A stretch of DNA of 15,868 nucleotides from Candidatus Limnocylindrales bacterium (GTDB taxonomy: Bacteria; Chloroflexota; Limnocylindria; Limnocylindrales; CSP1-4), in contig JARLHH010000209.1 of the NCBI GenBank assembly GCA_031292335.1, positions 1 through 15,868 on the forward strand, read 5' to 3'. This document shows positions 7,358 through 13,809 of this stretch, one piece after another. Position 1 is the stretch's first letter, and each line of letters starts with the position of its first letter. The notes beneath the pieces were generated by a model. That model was not told the DNA's origin. It did not search any database and worked only from the letters and a program-made list of their open reading frames with translations. The position numbers were made by a program, and so were the translations under genes.

Positions 7358-8599
7358 CTACGCGATCCCGCGACGCTTCTCGAAGACGATCTGGAGGTCC
7401 TGGGTGGCGCCGGTGGCGAACGCGGCCTCGCTCAGGGCGAGGTAGTACTCCCACATGCGCACGAAACGATCGTCGAAGCCCATCGCCCGGACGGCGTCGA
7501 GCTGCTCCAGGAAGCGGGTCCGCCACGCCCGCAGCGTGCGCACGTAGTGGGGGGCGATGTCCTCCACCCCGGTGATCAGCAGGTTCGTGTCGCGCGTGGA
7601 CCGCTCGATCACCGCCAGGGACGGGCACAGGCCGCCGGGGAAGATGTACTGCTGGATCCAGTTGGCCCCCCGGCGCTGGCTCTCGTAGGCCGCGTCCGGG
7701 AACGTGATCGACTGGAGGCTCATCCGGCCGCCGGGCGCGAGCGCCCGGTCGCAGACCTCGAAGAACGTGGCGAAGTACTCCGCGCCCACCGCCTCGAGCA
7801 TCTCGATCGAGACGATCGCGTCGTACGTCCCGCTGATCTCGCGGTAGTCCCTGAGCTGAAGGTCGACCAGGCTCTCCAGGCCCGCCGCACGAACGCGCTC
7901 GCGGGCCAGCTCCCACTGGGCGCGCGAGATCGTGATCGACGTCACCCGGCAGCCCAGCTCGCCCGCCGCGTACAGCGCGAACCCGCCCCAGCCGGTTCCG
8001 ATCTCCAGGACGTGCTGGCCGGGGGCGAGACCGGCGCGCTCCGCGATGCGCCGGTACTTGTTCCGCTGGGCGTCGGCCAGGGACTGGTCGGGACTGGCGA
8101 AGACGGCGCTGGAGTAGGTCAGCGTCTCGTCGAGGAAGAGGCGGTAGAAGTCGTTGCCCAGGTCATAGTGGGCCGCGATGTTGCGCCGGCTCCCGGCGCG
8201 CGTGTTGCGCCGGGCCCTGTGGGCAACGGTCCGGACGAGCTGCCCCGGCACGCGCCACCAGCCGGCCGACAGGGCGAGCGACGCGCGGTTCAGCGACGCC
8301 AGCTCGATGAGCGCGACGAGATCCGGGCTGGACCAGAGCCCGTCCATGTAGGCCTCCCCCGCACCGGTCTCGCCGTTGACGAGGATGCGCTGCAGGGCAG
8401 CGATGTCGTGCACGTGGATCTCGGCGCGCCGGGCGGACGAGCGGTCGCCGAATTCGCGACGCGATCCGTCGGGCAGGACCACGGTCAGGGAGCCGGTCCG
8501 GATGCGGCGTCCGGCCGCATCGCCGGTCCGCCGGGCAAGCCCCGCGAGAACGGGCTCGCGCGTCGGGGACACTCGCCGATCTGACGAGCGCTCGTTCAC
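7358..8599 (-). CDS. cyclopropane-fatty-acyl-phospholipid synthase-like SAM methyltransferase
   Basis: The 413-residue protein has an N-terminal domain (1-130) and a class I SAM methyltransferase domain. It matches the CFA synthase family: HYDLGNDFY (144-152), TYSSAVF (161-167), SAM site VLEIGTGWGG (197-206), SIEMLEAVG (264-272), QYIFPGG (317-323) and RMWEYYLALSEAAF near 381-394. CFA synthases methylate cis-double bonds of membrane phospholipid acyl chains. Two bicarbonate-binding residues of classical enzymes (Cys in TYSCAYF, His in FEHVG) are here S164 and A270, while the Tyr of KYIFP is kept as Y318. The product may therefore not be a cyclopropane. The GTG start is fixed by GTGA overlap with the DUF1365 gene and by GGGAGG (8607-8612) 7 bases upstream. 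It is the last gene of the four-gene operon. Confidence 0.93.
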   Translation of the reverse strand: MNERSSDRRVSPTREPVLAGLARRTGDAAGRRIRTGSLTVVLPDGSRREFGDRSSARRAEIHVHDIAALQRILVNGETGAGEAYMDGLWSSPDLVALIELASLNRASLALSAGWWRVPGQLVRTVAHRARRNTRAGSRRNIAAHYDLGNDFYRLFLDETLTYSSAVFASPDQSLADAQRNKYRRIAERAGLAPGQHVLEIGTGWGGFALYAAGELGCRVTSITISRAQWELARERVRAAGLESLVDLQLRDYREISGTYDAIVSIEMLEAVGAEYFATFFEVCDRALAPGGRMSLQSITFPDAAYESQRRGANWIQQYIFPGGLCPSLAVIERSTRDTNLLITGVEDIAPHYVRTLRAWRTRFLEQLDAVRAMGFDDRFVRMWEYYLALSEAAFATGATQDLQIVFEKRRGIA

Positions 8600-9357
8600 C
8601 GTGCGACCTCCCGGTGAAGACGGGTCGCCTCACCGTGACGGTGGAACCGGGCACCCTTGCGCCACAGGCGCCAGGCGTGCAGGTAGATGGCGGCGATCGT
8701 CTTGTGGGTGACGAACGGGTAGCGGACCAGCATGCGGGCGACGGTCCGGTCGGTCAGGGGGACGCGCTTCAGGACGAGGCTCGTGTGGAGCTGTGTCTCT
8801 CCGCCGTGTCCCTCGTCGATCGCGATGCGCAGGCCGGCCGCGTCCTCCCGGACGCGCACGACGTACTCCCCCTCCATCTCGATGAACGGCGAAACGTAGA
8901 AGTCCTTCTCCATCGACGCGACGTGCGAGGCTCCCCGGCGCTCCGGCGCAAGCGTGTAGAGGTGGCGTTCCGCGTGGGTATTGTGCACCTCGACCACGAC
9001 GAAACGGAGCTCGCCTTCCGGGTCGCGGCACAGGAAGAAGCTGGCCGGGTTGAAGACGTAGCCGAAGACCCGCAGGTTGGTGACGAGCGTCACCCGCCAG
9101 CCGGTCGGGTCCACGCCCTGATCGCGGAGATGCTGCCGGAAGGAAGCGGCGAGATCGTGCGCGGGGGGATCGAGATGGTCGCCGTCCCGGAAGCTGAGGA
9201 CGTTCCGCCGGTTGCGACTCACCAGCCGGATCCGGCCGGCCACCTCGTCGAGCTCGGCAAGATCCAGGGCGAAGTAGAAGACCGAGTAGTCGAGCCGGTG
9301 GCTGAACGGACGAGTGCGAAGGTGGGTGACCTTCCCCTCGAGCAGGTGCGACCTCAT
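8596..9357 (-). CDS. DUF1365 domain-containing protein
   Basis: The 253-residue protein shows the family hallmarks across its length: H-x-R-x-R-P-x-x-H-R-x-x-Y near 12-24, NLRVFGYVFNPASFFLC (94-110), VEVHNTHAERHLY (122-134), KDFYVSPF (151-158) and THKTIAAIYLHAWRLWRKG (217-235). DUF1365 proteins have no established biochemical activity. They recur next to an FAD amine-oxidase-like protein and a CFA-like methyltransferase, as here, so a role in modifying unsaturated fatty acids or their lipids is a context inference. The ATG overlaps the stop of the upstream amine-oxidase gene by four bases (ATGA), and its own stop overlaps the next GTG. The ribosome site is weak (GAG), so it probably relies on coupling. 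No signal peptide or clear membrane helix is visible. Confidence 0.92.
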   Translation of the reverse strand: MRSHLLEGKVTHLRTRPFSHRLDYSVFYFALDLAELDEVAGRIRLVSRNRRNVLSFRDGDHLDPPAHDLAASFRQHLRDQGVDPTGWRVTLVTNLRVFGYVFNPASFFLCRDPEGELRFVVVEVHNTHAERHLYTLAPERRGASHVASMEKDFYVSPFIEMEGEYVVRVREDAAGLRIAIDEGHGGETQLHTSLVLKRVPLTDRTVARMLVRYPFVTHKTIAAIYLHAWRLWRKGARFHRHGEATRLHREVAR

Positions 9358-10628
9358 GCCGCGAGCTCATCGGCGGCCGCCGCCAGGAGCTCGGCCGCCT
9401 CGTAGCCGGAGCGGCAGCCGTCCTCGTGGAAGCCGTAGCCCAGGTGAGCCCCCGCGTAGTAGGTCCGCCGGTGGCCCTGCAGGACGCGCAGGTCAGCCTG
9501 GGCCTGGAGCGTCCGGAACGTGTAGAGCGGGTGGCTGAACTCGCGCGCCAGGATCACCCGGTCCGGGCTGACCCGGTCGCCGGGATTGAGCGACACGAAG
9601 TACTGCTCGGGGCCCGGGAGCGACTGCAGGCGGTTCATGTGGTAGGTCATGGTGACCGACGCGCCGGGCGGCGTGCAGCCCGGTTGCTCGACGGTCCACG
9701 ACGCCCACGCGGCGGGCCGGCGCGGCATCAGGCGGTCATCCGTGTGGAGCACGACCTGGTTCGGCGTGTAGTCGAACCCGCCCAGGGCCGAACGCTCGGA
9801 CCCGTCCGCGTCGCGCAGGACGCGCAGCGCGTCGTCGGCGTGCGAGGCGATCACGACCGCATCGAATCGCTCGGTGAACCCGCCCTCCGTCTGGATCGTG
9901 ACGCCGGCGGCATCCCTGCTCACGGCGGCGACCGGATCGCCCGGGCGCACCGCGCCCGCGGGAAGGGCCGCCGCGATCCGCGCCACGTACTCGTGCGATC
10001 CGCCGCGAACCGTCCGCCATTGCGGCGCCCTGCCCAGGCCGATCAGGCCGTGGTTGTCGAGGAAGTGGAGCAGGTAGCGAACCGGGAACTCAAGGACGCG
10101 CTCCGGCGCCGTGGACCAGACCGCCGCCGTGATCGGGACCAGGAAGTGGTTGCGAAAGGCGGCTCCGTACCCCCGGTCGTCCAGGTACTCGCCCAGGGTG
10201 GCATCCGTGGGCGTCTCCGCGTCCAGGACCCGGCGCGCGTCGCGGTAGAAGCGCAGGACGTCAGCCAGCATCCGCGCATGGGATGGGCTGACGAGCGACG
10301 AAGGCCTGGCGAAGAGGCCACGTGCCCCGCGCGAGCTGAACTCAACGCCGCAGGCCTGGCAGGACGAGCCGAGCGACATGTCGCTCGGCTGCGTCTCGAC
10401 ACCCAGCTCCCGCAGGAGCGCGACGAACCGCGGGTAGGTGCGCTCGTTGTAGACGATGAAGCCGGTGTCCACCGCGACCGAGCCGCGGTCGGTGGGGACG
10501 ACCACGGTCTTGACGTGCCCGCCCACGGCCGGCTCGCCCTCGAAGAGGCGAATCTCGTGGCGATCCTTGTGAAGGGCGTAGGCGGCGGTCAGGCCGCTCA
10601 CGCCCGACCCGACCACGGCGACCTTCAC
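9354..10628 (-). CDS. FAD-dependent amine-oxidase-like oxidoreductase / predicted NAD/FAD-binding protein
   Basis: The 424-residue flavoprotein starts with the dinucleotide-binding motif VAVVGSGVSGLTAAYAL (3-19), followed by an acidic strand end RLFEGEPAVGGH (27-38). DTGFIVYNERTYPRF (54-68), FLVPITAAVWS (162-172) and the C-terminal FAD segment YYAGAHLGYGFHEDG (390-404) are typical of the amine oxidase superfamily branch linked to DUF1365 and CFA-like enzymes. True substrates of this branch are mostly unknown; oxidation or desaturation of a methylated acyl chain is plausible. Related genes in alphaproteobacteria have been tied to furan fatty acid formation (from memory; orthology not established). 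GTG at 10628 overlaps the SRPBCC stop (GTGA), and the stop overlaps the DUF1365 ATG. The ribosome site is weak, so coupling is likely. Confidence 0.9.
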   Translation of the reverse strand: MKVAVVGSGVSGLTAAYALHKDRHEIRLFEGEPAVGGHVKTVVVPTDRGSVAVDTGFIVYNERTYPRFVALLRELGVETQPSDMSLGSSCQACGVEFSSRGARGLFARPSSLVSPSHARMLADVLRFYRDARRVLDAETPTDATLGEYLDDRGYGAAFRNHFLVPITAAVWSTAPERVLEFPVRYLLHFLDNHGLIGLGRAPQWRTVRGGSHEYVARIAAALPAGAVRPGDPVAAVSRDAAGVTIQTEGGFTERFDAVVIASHADDALRVLRDADGSERSALGGFDYTPNQVVLHTDDRLMPRRPAAWASWTVEQPGCTPPGASVTMTYHMNRLQSLPGPEQYFVSLNPGDRVSPDRVILAREFSHPLYTFRTLQAQADLRVLQGHRRTYYAGAHLGYGFHEDGCRSGYEAAELLAAAADELAA

Positions 10629-11128
10629 AGGAGCGCCCCGTCGTCCGCCGGCCGGGATCCCCGATCGGCGGCGGTCGCGGCTCCCCGCTGCGCGGCCCGC
10701 TCCTCGAGCGCCCGCTGCATGCCGCCCGCGGCATTGCGGGCCAGCTTCGCAAACGCGCCGCCCAGGAACGGCTGGACGAGTCGCATCGGGCCGCCCAGGC
10801 GGATGTCGGCCGTGTAGAGGACGCGAGTCCCGGCCCCGAGAGGCTCGAACCGAATCTCGTCGACCGCCGCCACCCCGGAGCCGGAGCCGGAGAGGATGAC
10901 CCGGCGGGGCGGTTCGAACGTCGTGATCCGGTATTCCATCGGGACGACGCGGCCGCCCATCCGGACGCCGAGCCGGAAGCGGGCGCCCACACCCACGGGC
11001 CCGGCGTCGATTCGCTCGGACGTCGCCGTGCCCGGGTCCCAGGCCATCGAGTTGGCGAAATCGGCGATGAAGGCGAACACGTCGTCGATCGGCAACGTGG
11101 TCTCGATCTGCTCCCGCAGCCTGGTCAT
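10625..11128 (-). CDS. SRPBCC (START-like) family protein
   Basis: The 167-residue protein fits the polyketide-cyclase/START-like fold: TLPIDDVFAFIADFANSMAWDPGT at the N-terminus is the usual first strand and helices with the conserved W-D-P, followed by alternating beta strands (GVGARFRLGVRMGGR, MEYRITTFEPPRRVIL, VDEIRFEPLGAGTRVLYTADI) and a long C-terminal helix. Such proteins bind hydrophobic ligands in a cavity; here a lipid-handling role is inferred from the operon. ATG at 11128 is preceded by GGAG at 6 bases. An in-frame ATG 15 codons upstream (11173) is possible but lacks a good ribosome site, and the longer frame to 11815 runs antisense through the dehydrogenase gene. The polar tail after about residue 145 is probably disordered. 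It is the first gene of the operon. Confidence 0.87.
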   Translation of the reverse strand: MTRLREQIETTLPIDDVFAFIADFANSMAWDPGTATSERIDAGPVGVGARFRLGVRMGGRVVPMEYRITTFEPPRRVILSGSGSGVAAVDEIRFEPLGAGTRVLYTADIRLGGPMRLVQPFLGGAFAKLARNAAGGMQRALEERAAQRGAATAADRGSRPADDGALL

Positions 11129-11179
11129 CGTGGGCTCCGATCTGCGCGTTCGTTCATGATTAGCCGTCGTCATCCGCGT

Positions 11180-11193
11180 CCGGCACCTGCCGG
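11180..11193. promoter_or_regulatory. palindrome between divergent SRPBCC and dehydrogenase genes
   Basis: CCGGCA-CC-TGCCGG has perfect 6-base arms. It lies between the starts of two divergent transcription units, about 50 bases from one and 33 from the other, where a shared operator would be expected. I could not identify clear -35/-10 boxes for either direction, and GC-rich palindromes arise easily by chance. Confidence 0.3.
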
Positions 11194-11213
11194 CCCTGCG
11201 GACACCGCCACCC

Positions 11214-11220
11214 GGAGGAG
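11214..11220 (+). promoter_or_regulatory. ribosome binding site that decides the dehydrogenase start
   Basis: GGAGGAG is a near-perfect Shine-Dalgarno sequence. It lies 5 bases before the GTG at 11226. The first GTG of the frame, at 11220, overlaps this site and so cannot use it. Confidence 0.7.
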
Positions 11221-11225
11221 TGCCC

Positions 11226-12206
11226 GTGGATCTCCCGTCGCTCGTGGACGACGCCCTCGAGGTGACGGTCGTCGGAAGCTTCTCCCGCGTTGGGTTCGTG
11301 CTCCGTCGCCTCCTGTTCGGATGGGCCCCCGCGGCGGATGGCGCCCTCGCCGGCCGGACCGCCCTGGTCACCGGCCCCACCTCGGGCCTGGGCCGCGCGG
11401 CGTCCGACGCGCTCGCCTCGCTGGGCGCCCGGGTGATCCTCGTGGGGCGCAGCGCGGAGCGGCTGGCCGCGGTGCGCGATGCCCTCGTCGCGACCCACGG
11501 CGAGGATCGGTTCCCGATCGTCGTGGCGGACATGGGATCGCTCGCATCGGTCCGGGCGGCCGTCGGCCAGCTCCTCGAGACGGAGACGCGGCTGGACGTC
11601 CTGGTGGACAACGCGGGGGCCATCTTCCCGGAGCGACACGAGAGCCCGGACGGGATCGAGGCCACGCTGGCCGTGCTCCTGGTCGGCCCATTCGTCCTGG
11701 TCTCGGGCCTCCTGCCGCTGCTCGAGCGCACTCCAGGTGCCCGGGTCATCTGCGTGACGTCCGGGGGGATGTACACCCAGAAGCTCGACCTCGACGACCT
11801 GCAGTCCACGCTCACCCCGTTCTCCGGCCCGCGTGCCTACGCGCGCGCGAAGCGGGCCCAGGTCGCCCTCGTCCGGGAGTGGGCGCGCCGCCTGCGCGGG
11901 ACCGGCGTCACGATCAACGCGATGCATCCCGGCTGGGCCGACACGCCGGGCCTCGCGGAGACGCTGCCGGGTTTCTACCGCGCCATGCGCCCGGTGCTGC
12001 GAAGCCCGGCGGAGGGCGTGGACACGATTGCCTGGCTCGCCGCGGACCCGGCCGCCGCGGCGGCGAGCGGGTCGCTGTTCCTGGACCGGCGGCCGCGGCC
12101 GTTCGACCGGGTCCCCGGGACGCGACTGAGCGCGAGTGACCGTCGGCGCCTCTGGGACATGGTCGTGGCGCTGTCAGGGGCGCCCGACCCGGCCCCGAAG
12201 GCATGA
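11226..12206 (+). CDS. short-chain dehydrogenase/reductase, DHRS12-like
   Basis: The 326-residue SDR has a roughly 40-residue leader before the Rossmann fold. Visible motifs are ALVTGPTSGLG (46-56, the TGxxxGxG cofactor loop), ILVGRSAERL (71-80), VVADMGS (99-105), DNAG (128-131), CVTSGGMY with catalytic S179 (176-183), and YARAK with Y205 and K209. NAMHPGWADTPG (231-242) is the usual post-catalytic loop, here with HPGWADTPG as in DHRS12-like proteins. R75 at the end of the second strand suggests NADP(H). The substrate is unknown. Its position divergent to the SRPBCC/FAD/DUF1365/CFA operon suggests it serves the same lipid pathway, and DHRS12-like genes occur in such clusters elsewhere. The gap to the next gene is 181 bases, so it may be transcribed alone. 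Confidence 0.92.
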   Translation: MDLPSLVDDALEVTVVGSFSRVGFVLRRLLFGWAPAADGALAGRTALVTGPTSGLGRAASDALASLGARVILVGRSAERLAAVRDALVATHGEDRFPIVVADMGSLASVRAAVGQLLETETRLDVLVDNAGAIFPERHESPDGIEATLAVLLVGPFVLVSGLLPLLERTPGARVICVTSGGMYTQKLDLDDLQSTLTPFSGPRAYARAKRAQVALVREWARRLRGTGVTINAMHPGWADTPGLAETLPGFYRAMRPVLRSPAEGVDTIAWLAADPAAAAASGSLFLDRRPRPFDRVPGTRLSASDRRRLWDMVVALSGAPDPAPKA

Positions 12207-12340
12207 TCGATCGGCCGCGTGGCGGCTGCCCGCGGCCTCGCGGCGGCCGCTGGCGCCCCAGTGGCGGTTGCTCGCGACCTCGCTGCGGCTGCGTCCCGGG
12301 CGCAATGCCTCTACCCTAGCGGTCCTGCGCGGGAGTTCGA

Positions 12341-12360
12341 CGCCCGTCCGTCGGCGGGCG
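12341..12360 (+). other. hairpin-capable inverted repeat upstream of the G6PD gene
   Basis: CGCCCG (12341-12346) and CGGGCG (12355-12360) are perfect arms with an 8-base loop, about 27 bases before the G6PD start. No T-run follows. The 181-base gap around it (12207-12387) otherwise shows only a loose -10-like TACCCT near 12312 and no convincing -35. Confidence 0.25.
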
Positions 12361-12387
12361 GCTCCAGCCCAACCGGGGGTCCAGACG

Positions 12388-13809
12388 ATGGCCGCTGCGC
12401 GGTCCGACGCCTTCGTCTTCTTTGGGGCCACGGGCGACCTGGCCTTCAAGCAGATCTTCCCGGCCCTCGCCGGGCTGGTGCGCGACGAGGGATTCGACCT
12501 GCCGATCATCGGCGTGGCGCGCTCGGGCGACCTGGACGCGCTCCGCGAGCGAGCCCGCCAGAGCCTGGCTGCCGCTGGCGTCGTCGACCGAGCGGCCGTC
12601 GACGCGCTCGCCTCCCGGCTGCGCTATGTCAAGGGCTCCGACGACGACGTCGAGACGTTCCACGCGCTGCGGCGCGAGCTGGGCGACGCGCGGCACCCGC
12701 TGCATTATCTCGCCGTCCCGCCGGCGCTCTTCGGCCAGGTGGTGACAAACCTGGCGGTCTCGGGCTGCGCCACGGGCGCGCGGGTGATCCTCGAGAAGCC
12801 GTTCGGGCGCGATCTTGCGAGCGCCGTCGCCCTGAACGCAACCGTCCACGAGGTCCTCGCCGAGCCCGCGATCTTCCGGATCGACCACTACCTGGGCAAG
12901 GAGCCGGTCCAGAACCTGCTCTACTTCCGGTTCGCCAACTCCTTCCTGGAGCCGCTCTGGAACCGCGACAACGTCGCGAGTGTCCAGGTCAACATGCCCG
13001 AGGCGTTCGACGTCGCCGACCGGGGAGCGTTCTACGACCGGGCCGGCGCGATCCGCGACGTCGTCCAGAACCACCTGCTCCAAGTGGTGAGCCTGCTCGC
13101 GATGGAGCCTCCGTCGGGGCATACGGGCGACGCGGTCCGGGACGGGCAGTACAAGGTCCTCGATTCGATCCGGCCCATCACGCCGGCCGACGTGGTGCGC
13201 GGCCAGTACCGGGGCTACCAAGACGTCAGGGGTGTCGCCCCGGGGTCGACCACGGAGACGTTCGCGGCCCTGCGCCTCCACGTCGACACCTGGCGCTGGG
13301 GCGGCGTGCCCTTCTACATCCGGACCGGCAAGAGCCTGCCGGTGACCGCGACCGAGGTCCTGGTGGAGCTGAAGCGCCCGCCCCATTCCGTGTTCGCCGA
13401 ATCCCGGCCGCCGGACGCCGACTACTTCCGCTTCCGCCTGTCGCCGGACATGGCGATCTCCCTCGGCGCGCGCGCCAAGAAACCGGGCGAGGCCCTCGTC
13501 GGCGAGGCCGTCGAGCTCTACGCCTCCCACCAGAGCGGGAACGAGCGCGCCCCGTACCAGCGCCTGATCGGCGATGCCACGCGCGGCGACCAGTCGCTCT
13601 TCGCCCGCGAAGACTCCGTCGAGGCCGCCTGGCGCGTGGTTGACGGCATCCTGGACGACCGGACGCCACTCCACGAGTACGACCCCGGCACCTGGGGCCC
13701 GGACGCGGCGACGGCGATCCTGGCGCACGGGGATCGCTGGCACAACCCGGTGATCACCGGGGCCGACGCGAGCCCGGACGCGACGGGGTCGAAGGAGGCG
13801 CCGCGATGA
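12388..13809 (+). CDS. zwf: glucose-6-phosphate 1-dehydrogenase
   Basis: The 473-residue cytosolic enzyme oxidises glucose 6-phosphate to 6-phosphogluconolactone, reducing NADP+ or NAD+ in the first step of the oxidative pentose phosphate pathway. The N-terminal Rossmann motif is GATGDLA (13-19), EKPFG is at 136-140, the signature RIDHYLGKE at 164-172 holds the substrate-binding lysine K171, and H229 in VVQNHLLQ matches the catalytic base region. FYIRTGKSL (309-317) and the C-terminal WRVVDGIL and YDPGTWGP segments complete the family pattern. Length is near the usual 480-510. ATG at 12388 follows GGGGG at 8 bases; the frame extends to 12136, but the extra residues do not resemble the family. 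The stop overlaps the next gene (ATGA), coupling the enzyme to a glucan-degrading partner. Confidence 0.96.
   Translation: MAAARSDAFVFFGATGDLAFKQIFPALAGLVRDEGFDLPIIGVARSGDLDALRERARQSLAAAGVVDRAAVDALASRLRYVKGSDDDVETFHALRRELGDARHPLHYLAVPPALFGQVVTNLAVSGCATGARVILEKPFGRDLASAVALNATVHEVLAEPAIFRIDHYLGKEPVQNLLYFRFANSFLEPLWNRDNVASVQVNMPEAFDVADRGAFYDRAGAIRDVVQNHLLQVVSLLAMEPPSGHTGDAVRDGQYKVLDSIRPITPADVVRGQYRGYQDVRGVAPGSTTETFAALRLHVDTWRWGGVPFYIRTGKSLPVTATEVLVELKRPPHSVFAESRPPDADYFRFRLSPDMAISLGARAKKPGEALVGEAVELYASHQSGNERAPYQRLIGDATRGDQSLFAREDSVEAAWRVVDGILDDRTPLHEYDPGTWGPDAATAILAHGDRWHNPVITGADASPDATGSKEAPR

Noticed and set aside
5502..7916. 804-codon minus-strand frame spanning the methyltransferase and cyclase genes
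   Set aside because: It is an out-of-frame shadow of two clear genes, with Arg/Gly/Pro-rich composition typical of a +1 frame in GC-rich DNA.
11129..11815. Long N-terminal extension of the SRPBCC reading frame
   Set aside because: It is antisense to the dehydrogenase gene, while the ATG at 11128 has a good ribosome site and begins right at the START-like fold.
12341..12360. Hairpin as a terminator of the dehydrogenase gene
   Set aside because: No T-run follows, and it lies 134 bases after the stop, close to the next gene.
12136..12387. Upstream extension of the G6PD frame
   Set aside because: It overlaps the end of the dehydrogenase gene and lacks similarity to G6PD, which usually begins shortly before the GATGDLA motif.
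12316..13743. 475-codon minus-strand frame opposite the G6PD gene
   Set aside because: It is antisense to a complete, well-conserved G6PD; no family motifs were seen.
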